The notes under the pieces are model-generated. The model worked only from the letters and a program-made list of their open reading frames with translations. It did not search any database and was not told the origin of the DNA. 19,525 nucleotides of DNA from Roridomyces roridus (taxonomy: Eukaryota; Basidiomycota; Agaricomycetes; Agaricales; Mycenaceae): NCBI GenBank assembly GCA_029378245.1, contig JARKIF010000424.1:1-19525 (forward strand), written 5' to 3'. Below, one piece after another: positions 10,636 to 19,525 of this stretch (position 1 is the stretch's first letter; the number at the start of each line of letters is the position of its first letter). Both the position numbers and the translations under genes were made by a program.

Positions 10636-11378
10636 TCAACTCATCAGCTTCTCGCCAAACATAAATCCTCCTCTATGCGCCCTATATCCACCCCAGAAGG
10701 CAATCCAAGTCAGGTAGACAAAGACGAGGAACAGCCAGAAGAAAAAGGCGCGCATTAACAGACGCCATCGCCATGAAACTGGACTGGCAGACGTAAATAT
10801 GATAATTCGCCAGCGTTCATAAAACTCGGTGTTGAGCCATGTGAGGTCGCTGACCAGGGATTGTGCCTAATTGGAGTCAGGGGGAGTTCGCTGGACTGTG
10901 AAAGAGACGGACCTTGGTCCTGCCAGAATCGTAAGCGGCGCGGATGTCCGCGACTTGGGATTGAATGACGGGAAGATCTCTCGTGAGTTGGGTAAGAGAT
11001 TCCATGGACGACTCGAGTTCTTGGGTGATATGGGCGACCTGCTTGTTCAAGCCATGGTCCGCCCTTTGTGCGTTGCGCCTAAGACCATTAAAGGCCTCTT
11101 GCAGCAGACTGTCGATAGCCCGAAAGTTGCTCAAGCTCTCCGAGAGCTTGGACTAGAGTGTCCGTCAGCGTCGCCCGTGCGGCAGGAAACATAGAGCTAG
11201 CCTCCAGGTCCTTCATCTGGTGCTCATACTGGGCAGCTTGGGTGGAAACCTTGTTCAGGGCTGCTTCGAGCTTACTGCCAACGCGGTGAGGGACAGCAGG
11301 GGTAGGAGAGACGTGGGCATACATTGTAGAAACGGCTGCAAGGCAGTCCGCGTTGGCATCGCGGGCCCTTGCAGCCAT
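10636..11378 (-). CDS. Coiled-coil protein with C-terminal membrane anchor, family unknown
   Basis: I do not recognise this family. Seen: start at 11378, a helical coiled-coil body of about 155 residues (EHQMKDLEASSMFPAA, LNKQVAHITQELESSMESL, LPVIQSQVADIRAAYDSGR), a GT-AG intron 10867-10912, then a 76-residue tail. The tail has a Trp/Arg-rich stretch (FYERWRIIIF, SWRWRLLMRA), one hydrophobic segment at about 195-213 (FFFWLFLVFVYLTWIAFW) and a short basic end. This suggests a tail-anchored or single-pass membrane protein of an inner membrane system. The reading frame shifts by one between about 11190 and 11130. It can be joined by one extra base near 11153, or by a weak 55-nt intron 11136-11190; neither is certain. 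Expected length is about 231 residues. The gene is head-to-head with the PTC7-like gene. Confidence 0.62.
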
Positions 11379-11481
11379 GGAAGGGATGAAAGAGAGGAAA
11401 GGAGAAAGTGCATCACCTCGAGGCCGCGGCCTAATCAGGGTGCTCTGATCGAAATTCGATGGGTGATCTCATCCACCTTTC
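11379..11481. promoter_or_regulatory. 103-nt shared divergent promoter region
   Basis: This stretch separates the start codons of the coiled-coil membrane protein (-) and the PTC7-like gene (+), so it must hold both promoters unless starts are misplaced. It contains two perfect inverted repeats: GGCCGCGGCC at 11422-11431 and ATCGAA-A-TTCGAT at 11448-11460. Symmetric sites suit regulation in both directions, but no factor can be named from the sequence. Confidence 0.55.
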
Positions 11482-12986
11482 ATGCACCTCTGTTCTGGCC
11501 GCACCTTCTCTGCTACTCGTCGCCGCGTATCACTACCTTCTCGTCGCGCAGTAACGACTTCGCCACCTTGCTCCTTTACTTGTCGCGCATTCTCCACTTC
11601 TCCCGCGTTCCCTGCCCGCCCCTACTCTTTCTCAATCGGCGTCAGCTTCGCCCCCAAGCCTGATAAACGTATCGGACCCGGAGAAAAACCCAAAGTCTCT
11701 TTCCCATCCGATGGAATTCTGGGGTCATGGCGCGACAAAATGCTGGCGCGTCCAAAAGATGTTGCTACCAAGGAATGCGGCGAAGATTTCCACTTTCATG
11801 TTAGCGTGCGTCTGGGTCGCCTCTGTTCGGCGACAATGATTGTCTAAAATCTAGAACAGATGCGTAACAAGTCGGTATATGCGCTCGTCCTCCTGCGTCT
11901 ACTAGATCTCATGTTTCTCTCAAGGGTATAGCGTTCGGTGTGAGCGACGGGGTTTCGGCTTGGATTCAGAGCGGAGTGGACCCCTCATTATTCTCACAAG
12001 CCTTGATGTTCCACGCACATCGATATTCTCGGAGCGCGTGGGCAGGCGAGCCCGAAGTCGATCCAAGCCTAGATTACGAGGAACGCGAACTAAGTAAGCC
12101 ATCCCGCTCCTCACTCTATCCTTCTCAACGACCTCTAGTTGAGGGCTGGGAGCTCACTCCGTACGAATGCATGGATGTATGCCCCATTCATCTCGCTAAA
12201 CTTGTCCACTACTCAACCAATCCAGTTGGCGTACGGCGGCGTATTACGCGAAAGGTTTGTTGAAGCAGGCTCAAGTACTGCCTGCATCATCTCCCTAAAT
12301 GCAGCCAATGGTCTATTACGAGCAGCCAAGTGGGTACCGAATCAGGTGTCCAAAATCATTCTCTCAACCATCTCAGTCTGGGTGATTCGGGCTTCTCAAT
12401 AATACGCGACTCCTCGATCCTTTACAGCCAACCCGTCCAAACACATTTCTTCAATTGCCCAAAGTGTGTCGAGCCCTCGTTGTTTTGCGCAACCTCCAAC
12501 ACAGTCTAGACAATTGACCAAACTTCCTCCGCCTTCCGCCAAGCGTTTCACCCGCGCTTGCGTGGATTCTCCTCGCGAAGCCGAGGCGTACTGGACACAA
12601 CTGTGTCACCGCGACATTATCGTTGCATACGTATGTCGCGTTTGTTATAATCGTTCTCCGCGCTCACAGACTTTCCAGACGGATGGACTGTCCGATAACG
12701 TCTTTCCTCACGAAATGGCGGAAATATGCACGCTAGATCCACAACTTGGCGAGTCCGACGACGCGCAGGCGCAGTCTATGGCGGACCGTTTGGTTATTCA
12801 CGCTCGAGAGTGTATGGCTGCCAAAGACCGAGTGAGTCCCTTTGAACGGAACGCAATGAGGGAAGGCATGTTCTTCACTGGCGGGGTGAGTCGGTTCATT
12901 TCTAATGGGTGTGCTCAGCCGACCATTCACAGAAACCGGACGATGTGACGGTGGTTGTTGCTGTGGTGCGCGAGACTGAGGTATAA
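11482..12986 (+). CDS. PTC7: PTC7-like mitochondrial PP2C-type protein phosphatase
   Basis: Mn/Mg-dependent Ser/Thr phosphatase of the PTC7/PPTC7 group, which acts in mitochondria and affects coenzyme Q synthesis and mitophagy in yeast and animals (known). Exons 11482-11805, 11860-11874, 11925-12093, 12139-12176, 12226-12329, 12377-12463, 12510-12630, 12679-12885, 12933-12986 give 372 residues with no break. Seen: an Arg/Ser-rich, acid-poor N-terminus of about 60 residues like a mitochondrial presequence, GEDF at 100-103, FGVSDGV at 117-123, NLGDSG at 217-222, TDGLSDN at 287-293 and KPDDVTV at 356-362. These are the PP2C metal and phosphate motifs. The usual DGVGGW reads DGVSAW here. The 15-nt second exon (MRNKS) is unusually short; the first donor is taken at 11806, though 11800 also fits. 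Confidence 0.92.
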
Positions 12987-12991
12987 GATAT

Positions 12992-12997
12992 TTTATT
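12992..12997 (-). terminator. AATAAA polyadenylation-like signal for the small mitochondrial protein gene
   Basis: AATAAA on the minus strand lies 37 nt beyond the stop at 13034 and only 6 nt beyond the PTC7-like stop on the other strand. The two transcripts must therefore abut or overlap at their 3' ends. Confidence 0.45.
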
Positions 12998-13033
12998 GTA
13001 AACTGTACACTTGTATCACAATGTAATTAGATG

Positions 13034-13748
13034 CTATTGCAGCGTGGCCTCTTGGGTGGGCAGGTCTAGAAGATTCATCTTATCAGGAGCAGGAATCTGG
13101 GGGAAAACGCGTAAATACCTGCGCTGGCTGGGACCGCCATGTAGAACTTGTCAAATGCCTGGAGCACCTGGGCCAGCATCAACATATTCGTGTCCTCCTT
13201 CACGAGGACGCCATGTAATGCCCTGCACAGCTCCTCTATCGCAGCCCGCCCCTGGTCGTCGCGTGCGTGGAGACGAGGGAGAACCTGATGCATTTGTTGT
13301 ATGCGTTCTTCACTGCGCAATGTTTGCAGGATCGCGTATACATGGGTGGTCAACCCATTGTCGTCGAGAGCCTCCAAGTCCGTTTCGCGCGCGATACGTT
13401 GCATCTCCTTCACGCGCTCAATCAGTGCAGAATGGACTCTCTGCAGTCTCCAGCCGGCTTGCAAAGTAAGTACAAGGAACAATCCTTGAATGAGTGCGAC
13501 AAACCTCCTGCTAGTAGAGTCAAGCTCAAGATGGTCCAGATCGAAAAGGTAGAGCCGAGCCTGAAGGAATACTGCACGATGTCCGGGTTGCCTGTCTTTG
13601 GATTGGTGAAGGTGGTCTTTTGGATTGGAGACACGGGAGCTGGACGTGCGGGACGTGGGCTCAAATCTACGTGGTTAAAGTGGTGAACAACCCCTGCGCG
13701 CGAGGACGGTGCATGTTGAGAAAATTGGCGGACGGAAAGCCTCAGCAT
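13034..13748 (-). CDS. Small mitochondrial membrane protein, family unknown
   Basis: I cannot name the family. Exons 13748-13505, 13457-13135 and 13096-13034 give 209 residues. Seen: a basic, hydroxylated N-terminus (MLRLSVRQFSQHAPSSRAG) like a mitochondrial presequence, the soluble stretch NPKTGNPDIVQYSFRLG, and one hydrophobic segment at about 66-82 (STFSIWTILSLTLLAGAGW). About 110 residues of charged helix follow (HSALIERVKEMQRIARETD, SEERIQQMHQVLPRLHARD). A single-pass inner-membrane protein with a helical domain is inferred. The second intron is only 38 nt (13097-13134); removing it gives the ending IPAPDKMNLLDLPTQEATLQ, while retaining it gives a shorter, less protein-like end stopping at 13075. 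It is head-to-head with the methyltransferase gene. Confidence 0.66.
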
Positions 13749-13810
13749 CGTTAGGATCGTTCAGATCACGTAGACAGCATCATGCCGGATCAAAATTTGT
13801 GAAGAAATTT
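13749..13810. promoter_or_regulatory. 62-nt shared divergent promoter region
   Basis: Only 62 nt separate the start codons of the small mitochondrial protein (-) and the methyltransferase (+). I see no TATA box. The core promoters must overlap, or transcription of at least one gene must begin inside or very near its coding region. Confidence 0.5.
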
Positions 13811-15551
13811 ATGTCTGCTTTCGCCAAAGGCGCGTTCAACGCAGCAAAGTACGCTGCGTCGCGGCCTACTTATCCTCGCGCCGTCTTTGACTCTGTCCTC
13901 GCATACCACGCCGAATCCCTCAGAAAGCCAGGCGTCACTGCTCAATGGAAGAAAGCCCTGGATTTGGGCTGCGGCACCGGCCAGGCCACAACTGAACTGT
14001 TGAGGCAGCCGTCGCCACCAGAGGAGCAGGAGGACGAGAACTTTACCGAGACAACACCTGGTTTTGACCAAGTCATTGGCGTCGATCCCAGTGCCAAAAT
14101 GGTCGCAGGCGGACAGGCGGCAGCTGCAGCACTCGACCTACCCGAGTCGACCTTGAAATTTGTGCAGTCCGCGGCGGAGGATCTGTCTTTTGTCGAGGAC
14201 AAAAGCGTCGACTTGGTCATCGCAGCACAGGCCGCCCATTGGTTTGACTGGGAGCGGATGTGGCCCGAACTTTCACGCGTCCTGAAATACGGAGGAACTG
14301 CCGCCTTTTGGGTATGCTTCCTCCATACCCATCTCTACCGCCGACTGAATCTTTTCCAAGGTCTACTCGGAATTCCGGTTACCCCAATACCCTCATCTTA
14401 CACCTCTCATTTCTGAATATGCGGGAACGCAAGGAACAAACCCGTACAACACCCTAGGTCCCCACTGGGAACCCGGCCGTAAAATCCTCGCCAACCACCT
14501 CCTCGATATCGCGCCCCCTTCCACCGGCTGGGATGACGTGACTCGCGTCTTCTTCACGGGCGAGCACTATCCGGAGCTGCCCGAACCTCACTTGCCCGCC
14601 ATGATGCGCAAGACAATGACCTGGGGCGGCGCTGGCCTGCACGGATACCTAAAAACATTCAGCGCGTTGCAATCCTACCATGAAGCGTTCCCAGAAGATC
14701 TGGAACGCGCCGATGGAGACATTGCGACGCGTTTCCTGCGAACGCTGATGGAAAAGGCCGAGGTACCACTTGGAGAAGAGGGCGAGAACGCTACCGTCGA
14801 AGTCGAGTGGCCTTTGGCACTCGTCATTGCGCGCAAAGAACTCGACCCGACCGACCCTTGGCATATCCGTCTGCAAAGCTTCCAATCCCGCATGAATGAA
14901 TTGAAAATTCCCTACGATCAAGAGTCGAGCGAATCCGAGGACCCCACCGACCTGGAACAGTCCCGCGAGAAGCTCGATAAATGGATTGCGGTTCAGGAAC
15001 AAGTTTTGCAGGTGGTCGAGGACGACCTCGTTGCCCTGGCGGAAGATGAAACACTCATGGCAGAAGCCAGCGAGGAGACTGCCGCATCGGAATCGGAGGA
15101 AGAACAGGACGAGGAACCCGATGTCGACGAGGACTCTGGGTTTGCCCGCTACGTCACGGCCATCGAAGAAACGAGGACCGCCGTATCATGGCATCTCACC
15201 TTCAAAGGAGCGCTTGACTATTCATTGGACCTGGCCGAGGAGATTGAGACCGAGGGCGGCCTTGATAACGCAGCTGGGGTGGAGCGATGGATCGAGCTCA
15301 TGAACGAGAAAATCGGCTCTTTGGCGCCCCCTGACCCTGCAGAGGGACAGGAAGAGCTCACGGAGGAGGAGCTTGCCGAGATTACGGATGAGCAAATGGC
15401 AGGTTTCGAGGAAGCCGAGGCGCTGGCGGGCATCCTCGCCATTGTTCAAGAGCTCGTCGAGTCTGTGCCCAGCGAACCTATCGGGGACCTCGTTCGGGGA
15501 CTGTATATCACTTCCTCCGCTGAGGTTGCGCGCCAGGTTGTTGTCGAGTAA
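13811..15551 (+). CDS. Class I SAM-dependent methyltransferase with long acidic C-terminal extension
   Basis: Two exons, 13811-14311 and 14361-15551, give 563 residues. The first 328 or so match the fungal TMT1/trans-aconitate-methyltransferase-like family. FAKGAFNAAKYAASRPTYP opens the domain, motif I DLGCGTGQ is at 51-58, the acidic loop VDPS at 91-94, then VDLVIAAQAAHWFDW and VLKYGGTAAFW. The usual family end, here VEWPLALVIARKE, falls at about residues 315-327. The same frame then runs on for about 235 residues of Glu/Asp-rich helix (EQSREKLDKWIAVQEQVLQ, SESEEEQDEEPDVDEDSG, EELTEEELAEITDEQ). I recognise no domain in this tail. Start 13811 is the ATG directly before the conserved N-terminus; the open frame reaches further upstream but into the shared promoter. 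Substrate is unknown. A misjoined neighbour gene is an alternative for the tail, but I see no stop, intron or start between the parts. Confidence 0.82.
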
Positions 15552-15562
15552 AAATACGTACT

Positions 15563-15568
15563 AATAAA
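15563..15568 (+). terminator. AATAAA polyadenylation-like signal after the methyltransferase
   Basis: AATAAA lies 11 nt after the methyltransferase stop codon (15549-15551), inside the 58-nt spacer to the convergent WDR48-like gene. This is close for a cleavage signal, so it is only a candidate. Confidence 0.4.
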
Positions 15569-15609
15569 TTAATTATCCCGTGCTCAAGAGTACAAAAAAT
15601 AATGATATC

Positions 15610-18600
15610 TCATCGTCCCCGGTACGCCGCCATTTCAGGATTCCTCCGATAGCACATCGTCAGCTCCGCGCTCTGCCGCCACACATACTGCCGAACAGCG
15701 GCAATAGTCATGTCCAGAGGCAACACTACGTCGTTGCACAAATCTCGTACAAGTCCTCCGCATGTGGTCGAGGAGCACCTGCTGGTGGCGGCGGTGTCAT
15801 CTTGTCAAGTTTGTCTTGCACCTAAAATGCCGAAATGAATTCAACGGCCCAGGAAATTACGACTGGAAACGCACATGCAACACCAGTTTTCGCACACGAA
15901 GCATTCGGCTAGCAGTGAGCTTTGATTGGGCGCTTTACACGGTTCAGCACCGAGTTCCTTGAGGACGAGGAGAATACGCACGTGTTGAGCAGCTCTGGTA
16001 GCTGTTCCTCTCCATCCTTCCCCACCCATGGTAGCAGGACAAAACTCAGCTTGACCTGCGGCGGTGCACTCGGCATACGATGCAGTAGCAGGTACTCGGC
16101 CAACCACATGGGCATCACTTCCTCCAAAGTATGTACATCTCCAGCGGTCGAGCCCACTGTCCCGCGATACACAGTCACGAAGCCGGGAGGAGCCTCCTCC
16201 TCTATCAGAACCACAATGCTGGACGATAGACCCAGTGTCGGTGCCTCGGAAGAAGGTGGTGGGCTCAGCGGACCCTCCAAGATTAGCTGTAACGGCGTCT
16301 TGGCTGCCGGATCGGGTGCAACCTTCTCAACGGTCGGCACCTCAACAGTGGTCGGCAGCACAGGCGTCGCGACATCAGTTGGGCGCTTGGATGATTTCCC
16401 AAAGTTCTTCAACCGACCCATGAGCCCTGTTGGCGTGCTCGGCGTCTGTGCCCCAGGCCCGCCCCACCCCGAAAAATCGTCTGCAACGCCACCCTGTATT
16501 GAGACTTGCCTCGGTCGAACGTTAACGCTGCTAAAGTAATCTGACCCTTCACCCTTGGCCTCCGGTCGGGAACGGCGTTGTGGCTGCGGCATAGGCGTAG
16601 CATCAGGCGACTGCGGGATGGAAGGCATGGAAAGGGAGGCCGCGTCCTTGGCAAGGACATGTAGCGGAATAAGCGGGGTGAGCAGTGGCGAGGCGCCCTG
16701 CGAGGCACCTGTGGCGACCGAGGGTGGAACGGCGGGCAGCATCTTTGACGATGAAACAACGGTAGCATTCCCGGATCGTCGCCGACTCTCGGTCGAAAAC
16801 GATGGACGCTGCCGTGAAGTGTCGCTCGAGACGCTCCCACGCCGAGGACCGGAAGATGTGGTATCCTGGCTGAGAGTGCTGTCGCGCCGTGAACGGCGAA
16901 CACGTTGCTGCTCGCGGATAAAGCCCAAGAAAAGGTTCCTCAGAACCCATTTACCAATGTTGACTAGGACAAATCAGTAGAAGAAAAAAACAAGTGTTGG
17001 GTATCCATACATTTGGTTTCTTCCGTGAAGCGACGGTCACCTGCGAATCCGACTTCGTCGGCGTAGATTTCGCTTTCGAAGGAGCGTTCGTTGAGGTGAA
17101 CAGAGAGAACACCGGCTTTGGTATCGATAGTCGCCCATTGTGTGACAACAGCCTCGCCCTCTATCTGCTCACGAATACGTTCCAAGGCTTCCCGCGGGCT
17201 CCACCCATTTTCTGCGGTGTTCTCGGAAGCGCTCTCCACGGCCTCCTTTGTAAAGATGCCGATACAAACACACCGCACAATATCCCACACACCAACTTCC
17301 CCACCGGTATCAACGCTCAGAGCGTGTACGCGATCGCTGAGTATCAGAGCACGCACCAGGCCACGCTCTCCTGCAAGTGTCCCATCGGCGTCCGGAGCTG
17401 GGACCAGTGGTTCTGCGTCGGCGGCAAGCTCTCGGGTCAGATACGCACTGCGTGAGTGAGGTAAAGGGGCGCTACGCGGAGAAGCGAGCTGTGTTGGATG
17501 AGGGGAAAGCGGTGAGCGCAGTGCTGGAACGCTGAGAACGCTCGCTGCAGAGTAGAGAGTGGCAACCTCTGCATCTCGGTCACGTGCGCCACCGCGGACG
17601 GGAAATGGGTCGTTGGGAGATGTGAGTCGAATGAGGCTCGCGTATGGGAATCCGTAGGATATTTCTTCGTCTTCCCCGTCGTAGGAAATCACGGAAGGGG
17701 CGATGGAGCGAGCCTGCTCATCTAGGTTTGGGCTCAAGCGCGCGTTGCCGTAATTAGGGGTATTTGCACCATAGCTGCCACCGAGCCCAGTTCCGCCGGT
17801 ACTACGAGGTGGTATCCGCCATCGTCTCACACTGGAGCCGCTCGTTGCCGTCCATACGAGAGAGTCGTCTTGGACGACAATCCGATTGATCCCGCCCTGA
17901 CCTGCACCTCCGCCAGGACCCTCATCATGGCATACAAGCGAGCACTCGCCCTCGCCGACGTCGCGGCCGGCGGGGATGGATGAAACGTCCACGCGTGAGA
18001 CGAGACCAGCACGGTCGCCTGCATAAAATGTGGCAAGGGTGGCGTGAGCGGAGAAGAGGGACCAGACGGAGTCTGCGTGGTGGGTAAAGGTGTGCAAACA
18101 TCGCTGTGTTGCCAGAGACCAGAGCTTTATCGATGCTGCTCTGAATCAGAAGGAATTTGAGGGCATAAGAGACAGACACACCATCGGCAGAGCCTGTGAG
18201 TAACTGGGCAAGGCAATGAGTTTAAGCAAATGAAACAAATGAATGCACGCACGTATTTGGCGTCTTCCGAGAGCAAAATGGCACGGATATTGTCTGTGTG
18301 GCCAACCAGTTTGCCTGAGAGAGTCAGGACACAGGAAATAGCCGTACAAGCCACAACCTACCTGATCGCTTGCCCGTGCGTGGATCCCACATACGTACAA
18401 CGCGCTCCGGCCCGCCGGATGCGATAGCGTGGCCGAATGGATCGGCTGCCAGAGCATATACGGAGGATTTCGGGGCTGTCGCGTCGGCAGGGTTCAGAGT
18501 GATCAGTGGTTCCGCCGGGGGGCCAGCAGGGGTGGAGGAGCGTGTAAGGTCCCAGAGCTTGATTGTGCGGTCGAAAGAGCCAGAGGCAACCCAGTTCTGC

Positions 18601-19440
18601 GTTCGACACGCAGACAAACAGCGCACGTAGTCACTGTGGGTCCCGATAGTTGCTGGGTCCGGTGATCCTGGCGCATGAGGCGACCAGGCCTGGACGGTAC
18701 CGTCGGATGATGCAGACACGACTGAGATAAATGTTGAATAGGGAAGAATCCAGCTTGCTCGACTCACGGGTCTGATTGTGATTGCACAGGAGAATATCGT
18801 TCACCCAGTCCGTGTGCGTCTGTACGCACTGGCGAAACGAACTTGGCTGATTTCAGCCATTTCAGTCACTTTATACCATCCCATGTTCATTCACCCACCT
18901 TGGAGGGTTCACCGTCCAGCTCCCATTGCTCTTCAAACGGCAGCTCGCGAATACCAGTTGACGCGCCACGGCGGCGTGTGCCAACAGTTGTGACCTCGCC
19001 GAGGACATCGCCATCACTGGTGGGCCGCTCGTCCGCTTCTTCGCCTTCTTCGTCAATCGCGTCGTCGGCCCATCCTGTCAAGGTCTCCCACCTTCCGCGG
19101 CGTAACGGGCTGTCTGGGGCGCGCGGCGGCGCATGGGCAACTTGAGATCCCATGATAGTACCAGCCCATCACGGCCAGCGGTATAACAGAATGCCTCAGG
19201 CACTGGGCGTCCAGAGAGATGGGTAGAGGCATCGAGTGCTAGCCCGGCGACTCCGAGTCGATGACGCGGGTGTCGACTGCGGGGTACGTGTTCCGGTTCT
19301 GGTTGGGGCTGGTGTTTGGCGGGGATGAGAAGCGGGGGCACCAGACCCAGACTGCATTTTCTCGGAGGGAGGTCGAGACGAGGAAGAGGGTCATTAGATG
19401 GAGGAATTATGTATGAGACGCGCCGTTTCGCAGGCGCCAT
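15610..19440 (-). CDS. WDR48/UAF1-like WD40 protein (Bun107 type), two frame breaks
   Basis: WD40 activator of deubiquitinases (human UAF1 with USP1/12/46; fission yeast Bun107 with Ubp9). Exons 19440-18899, 18846-18768, 18721-18362, 18314-18253, 18203-18182, 18135-17011, 16963-15982, 15932-15875, 15821-15610. Seen: N-terminal WD repeats ([80 protein letters not shown]), then [13 protein letters not shown] and GEVGVWDI. A Ser/Pro-rich linker follows, and a C-terminal ubiquitin-like DUF3337 region ([31 protein letters not shown]). Two sites break the frame: near 19115-19130, between [11 protein letters not shown] and the following [10 protein letters not shown], and at 15740-15742, where the in-frame stop at 15726 cuts off the last 40 or so conserved residues. 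With one base added at each site the lengths sum to 1147 codons plus stop. Identity is sure; integrity is not. Confidence 0.88.
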
Positions 19441-19525
19441 GGCTCGCCTGCTAGTGGTCGAATATTTCGCTTGGACCGATCAAGAGGTGAGCGGATCAAA
19501 AATTCACACGTGACTCCCGCGAGCA

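Noticed and set aside
12186..12225. Frame continuing past the fourth PTC7 exon
   Set aside because: GTATGC at 12177 and CCAG at 12225 form a 49-nt intron that joins PYECMD to LAYGGVLRERF.
15922..16539. Plus-strand open frame of 205 codons opposite WDR48
   Set aside because: The minus strand here encodes the WDR48 linker and DUF3337 region with conserved peptides; the plus frame is its shadow.
16555..16980. Plus-strand open frame of 141 codons opposite WDR48
   Set aside because: It overlaps the exon holding [11 protein letters not shown] and the Ser-rich linker on the minus strand, and shows no family features.
19439..19513. Possible small plus-strand gene starting at the WDR48 start codon
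   Set aside because: Only about 24 codons with no recognisable content; the ATG is just the overlap of the palindromic CCATGG at the minus-strand start.
1..19525. CRISPR array, transposon, tRNA, rRNA or secondary-metabolite cluster
   Set aside because: Reading both strands gave no spaced repeats, terminal inverted repeats, transposase-like peptides, cloverleaf genes or biosynthetic enzymes beyond one methyltransferase.

Overview
This window looks like nuclear DNA of a basidiomycete fungus, most likely an Agaricomycete. The genes are packed closely and cut by many introns of about 46 to 55 nt with GT...AG ends and a CTNA(A/C)-like branch site. The protein set (KAR9/GAR protein, TRAPPC12, Mpe1/RBBP6, Vps5, PTC7, WDR48/UAF1) is typical of filamentous Dikarya. 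The genus is not provable by eye; a Rhizoctonia/Ceratobasidium-like genome would fit, as a guess. I see no CRISPR array, rRNA, tRNA, plasmid, phage or transposon.

Layout, left to right: a 5'-incomplete KAR9/GAR-domain gene (+), TRAPPC12-like (+) and MPE1/RBBP6-like (+). Then on the minus strand come a MetE/UROD-like gene, a VPS5-like sorting nexin and a coiled-coil tail-anchored protein. These are followed by PTC7-like phosphatase (+), a small mitochondrial membrane protein (-), a methyltransferase with a long acidic tail (+) and a WDR48/UAF1-like gene (-). No gene-free stretch exceeds about 220 nt. Neighbours converge with 92, 47 and 58 nt between stop codons (6466-6557, 12987-13033, 15552-15609) and diverge with 103 and 62 nt between start codons (11379-11481, 13749-13810).

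The genes are housekeeping functions and do not form an obvious pathway. Membrane traffic is represented by TRAPPC12 and Vps5, mitochondria by PTC7 and the small membrane protein, RNA 3'-end processing by Mpe1, deubiquitinase control by WDR48 and microtubules by the GAR protein. I did not find a clearly new multi-gene system.

The most notable points are these. Single-base frame breaks fall inside conserved parts of the GAR gene and WDR48, and possibly in two more genes, while six neighbours are intact to the base; this points to assembly or allele-mixing error, or to gene decay. A methyltransferase is joined in one open frame to a roughly 235-residue acidic helical tail. VPS5 appears to carry a GC-AG intron. 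PTC7 has a 15-nt exon and an altered metal-site motif.
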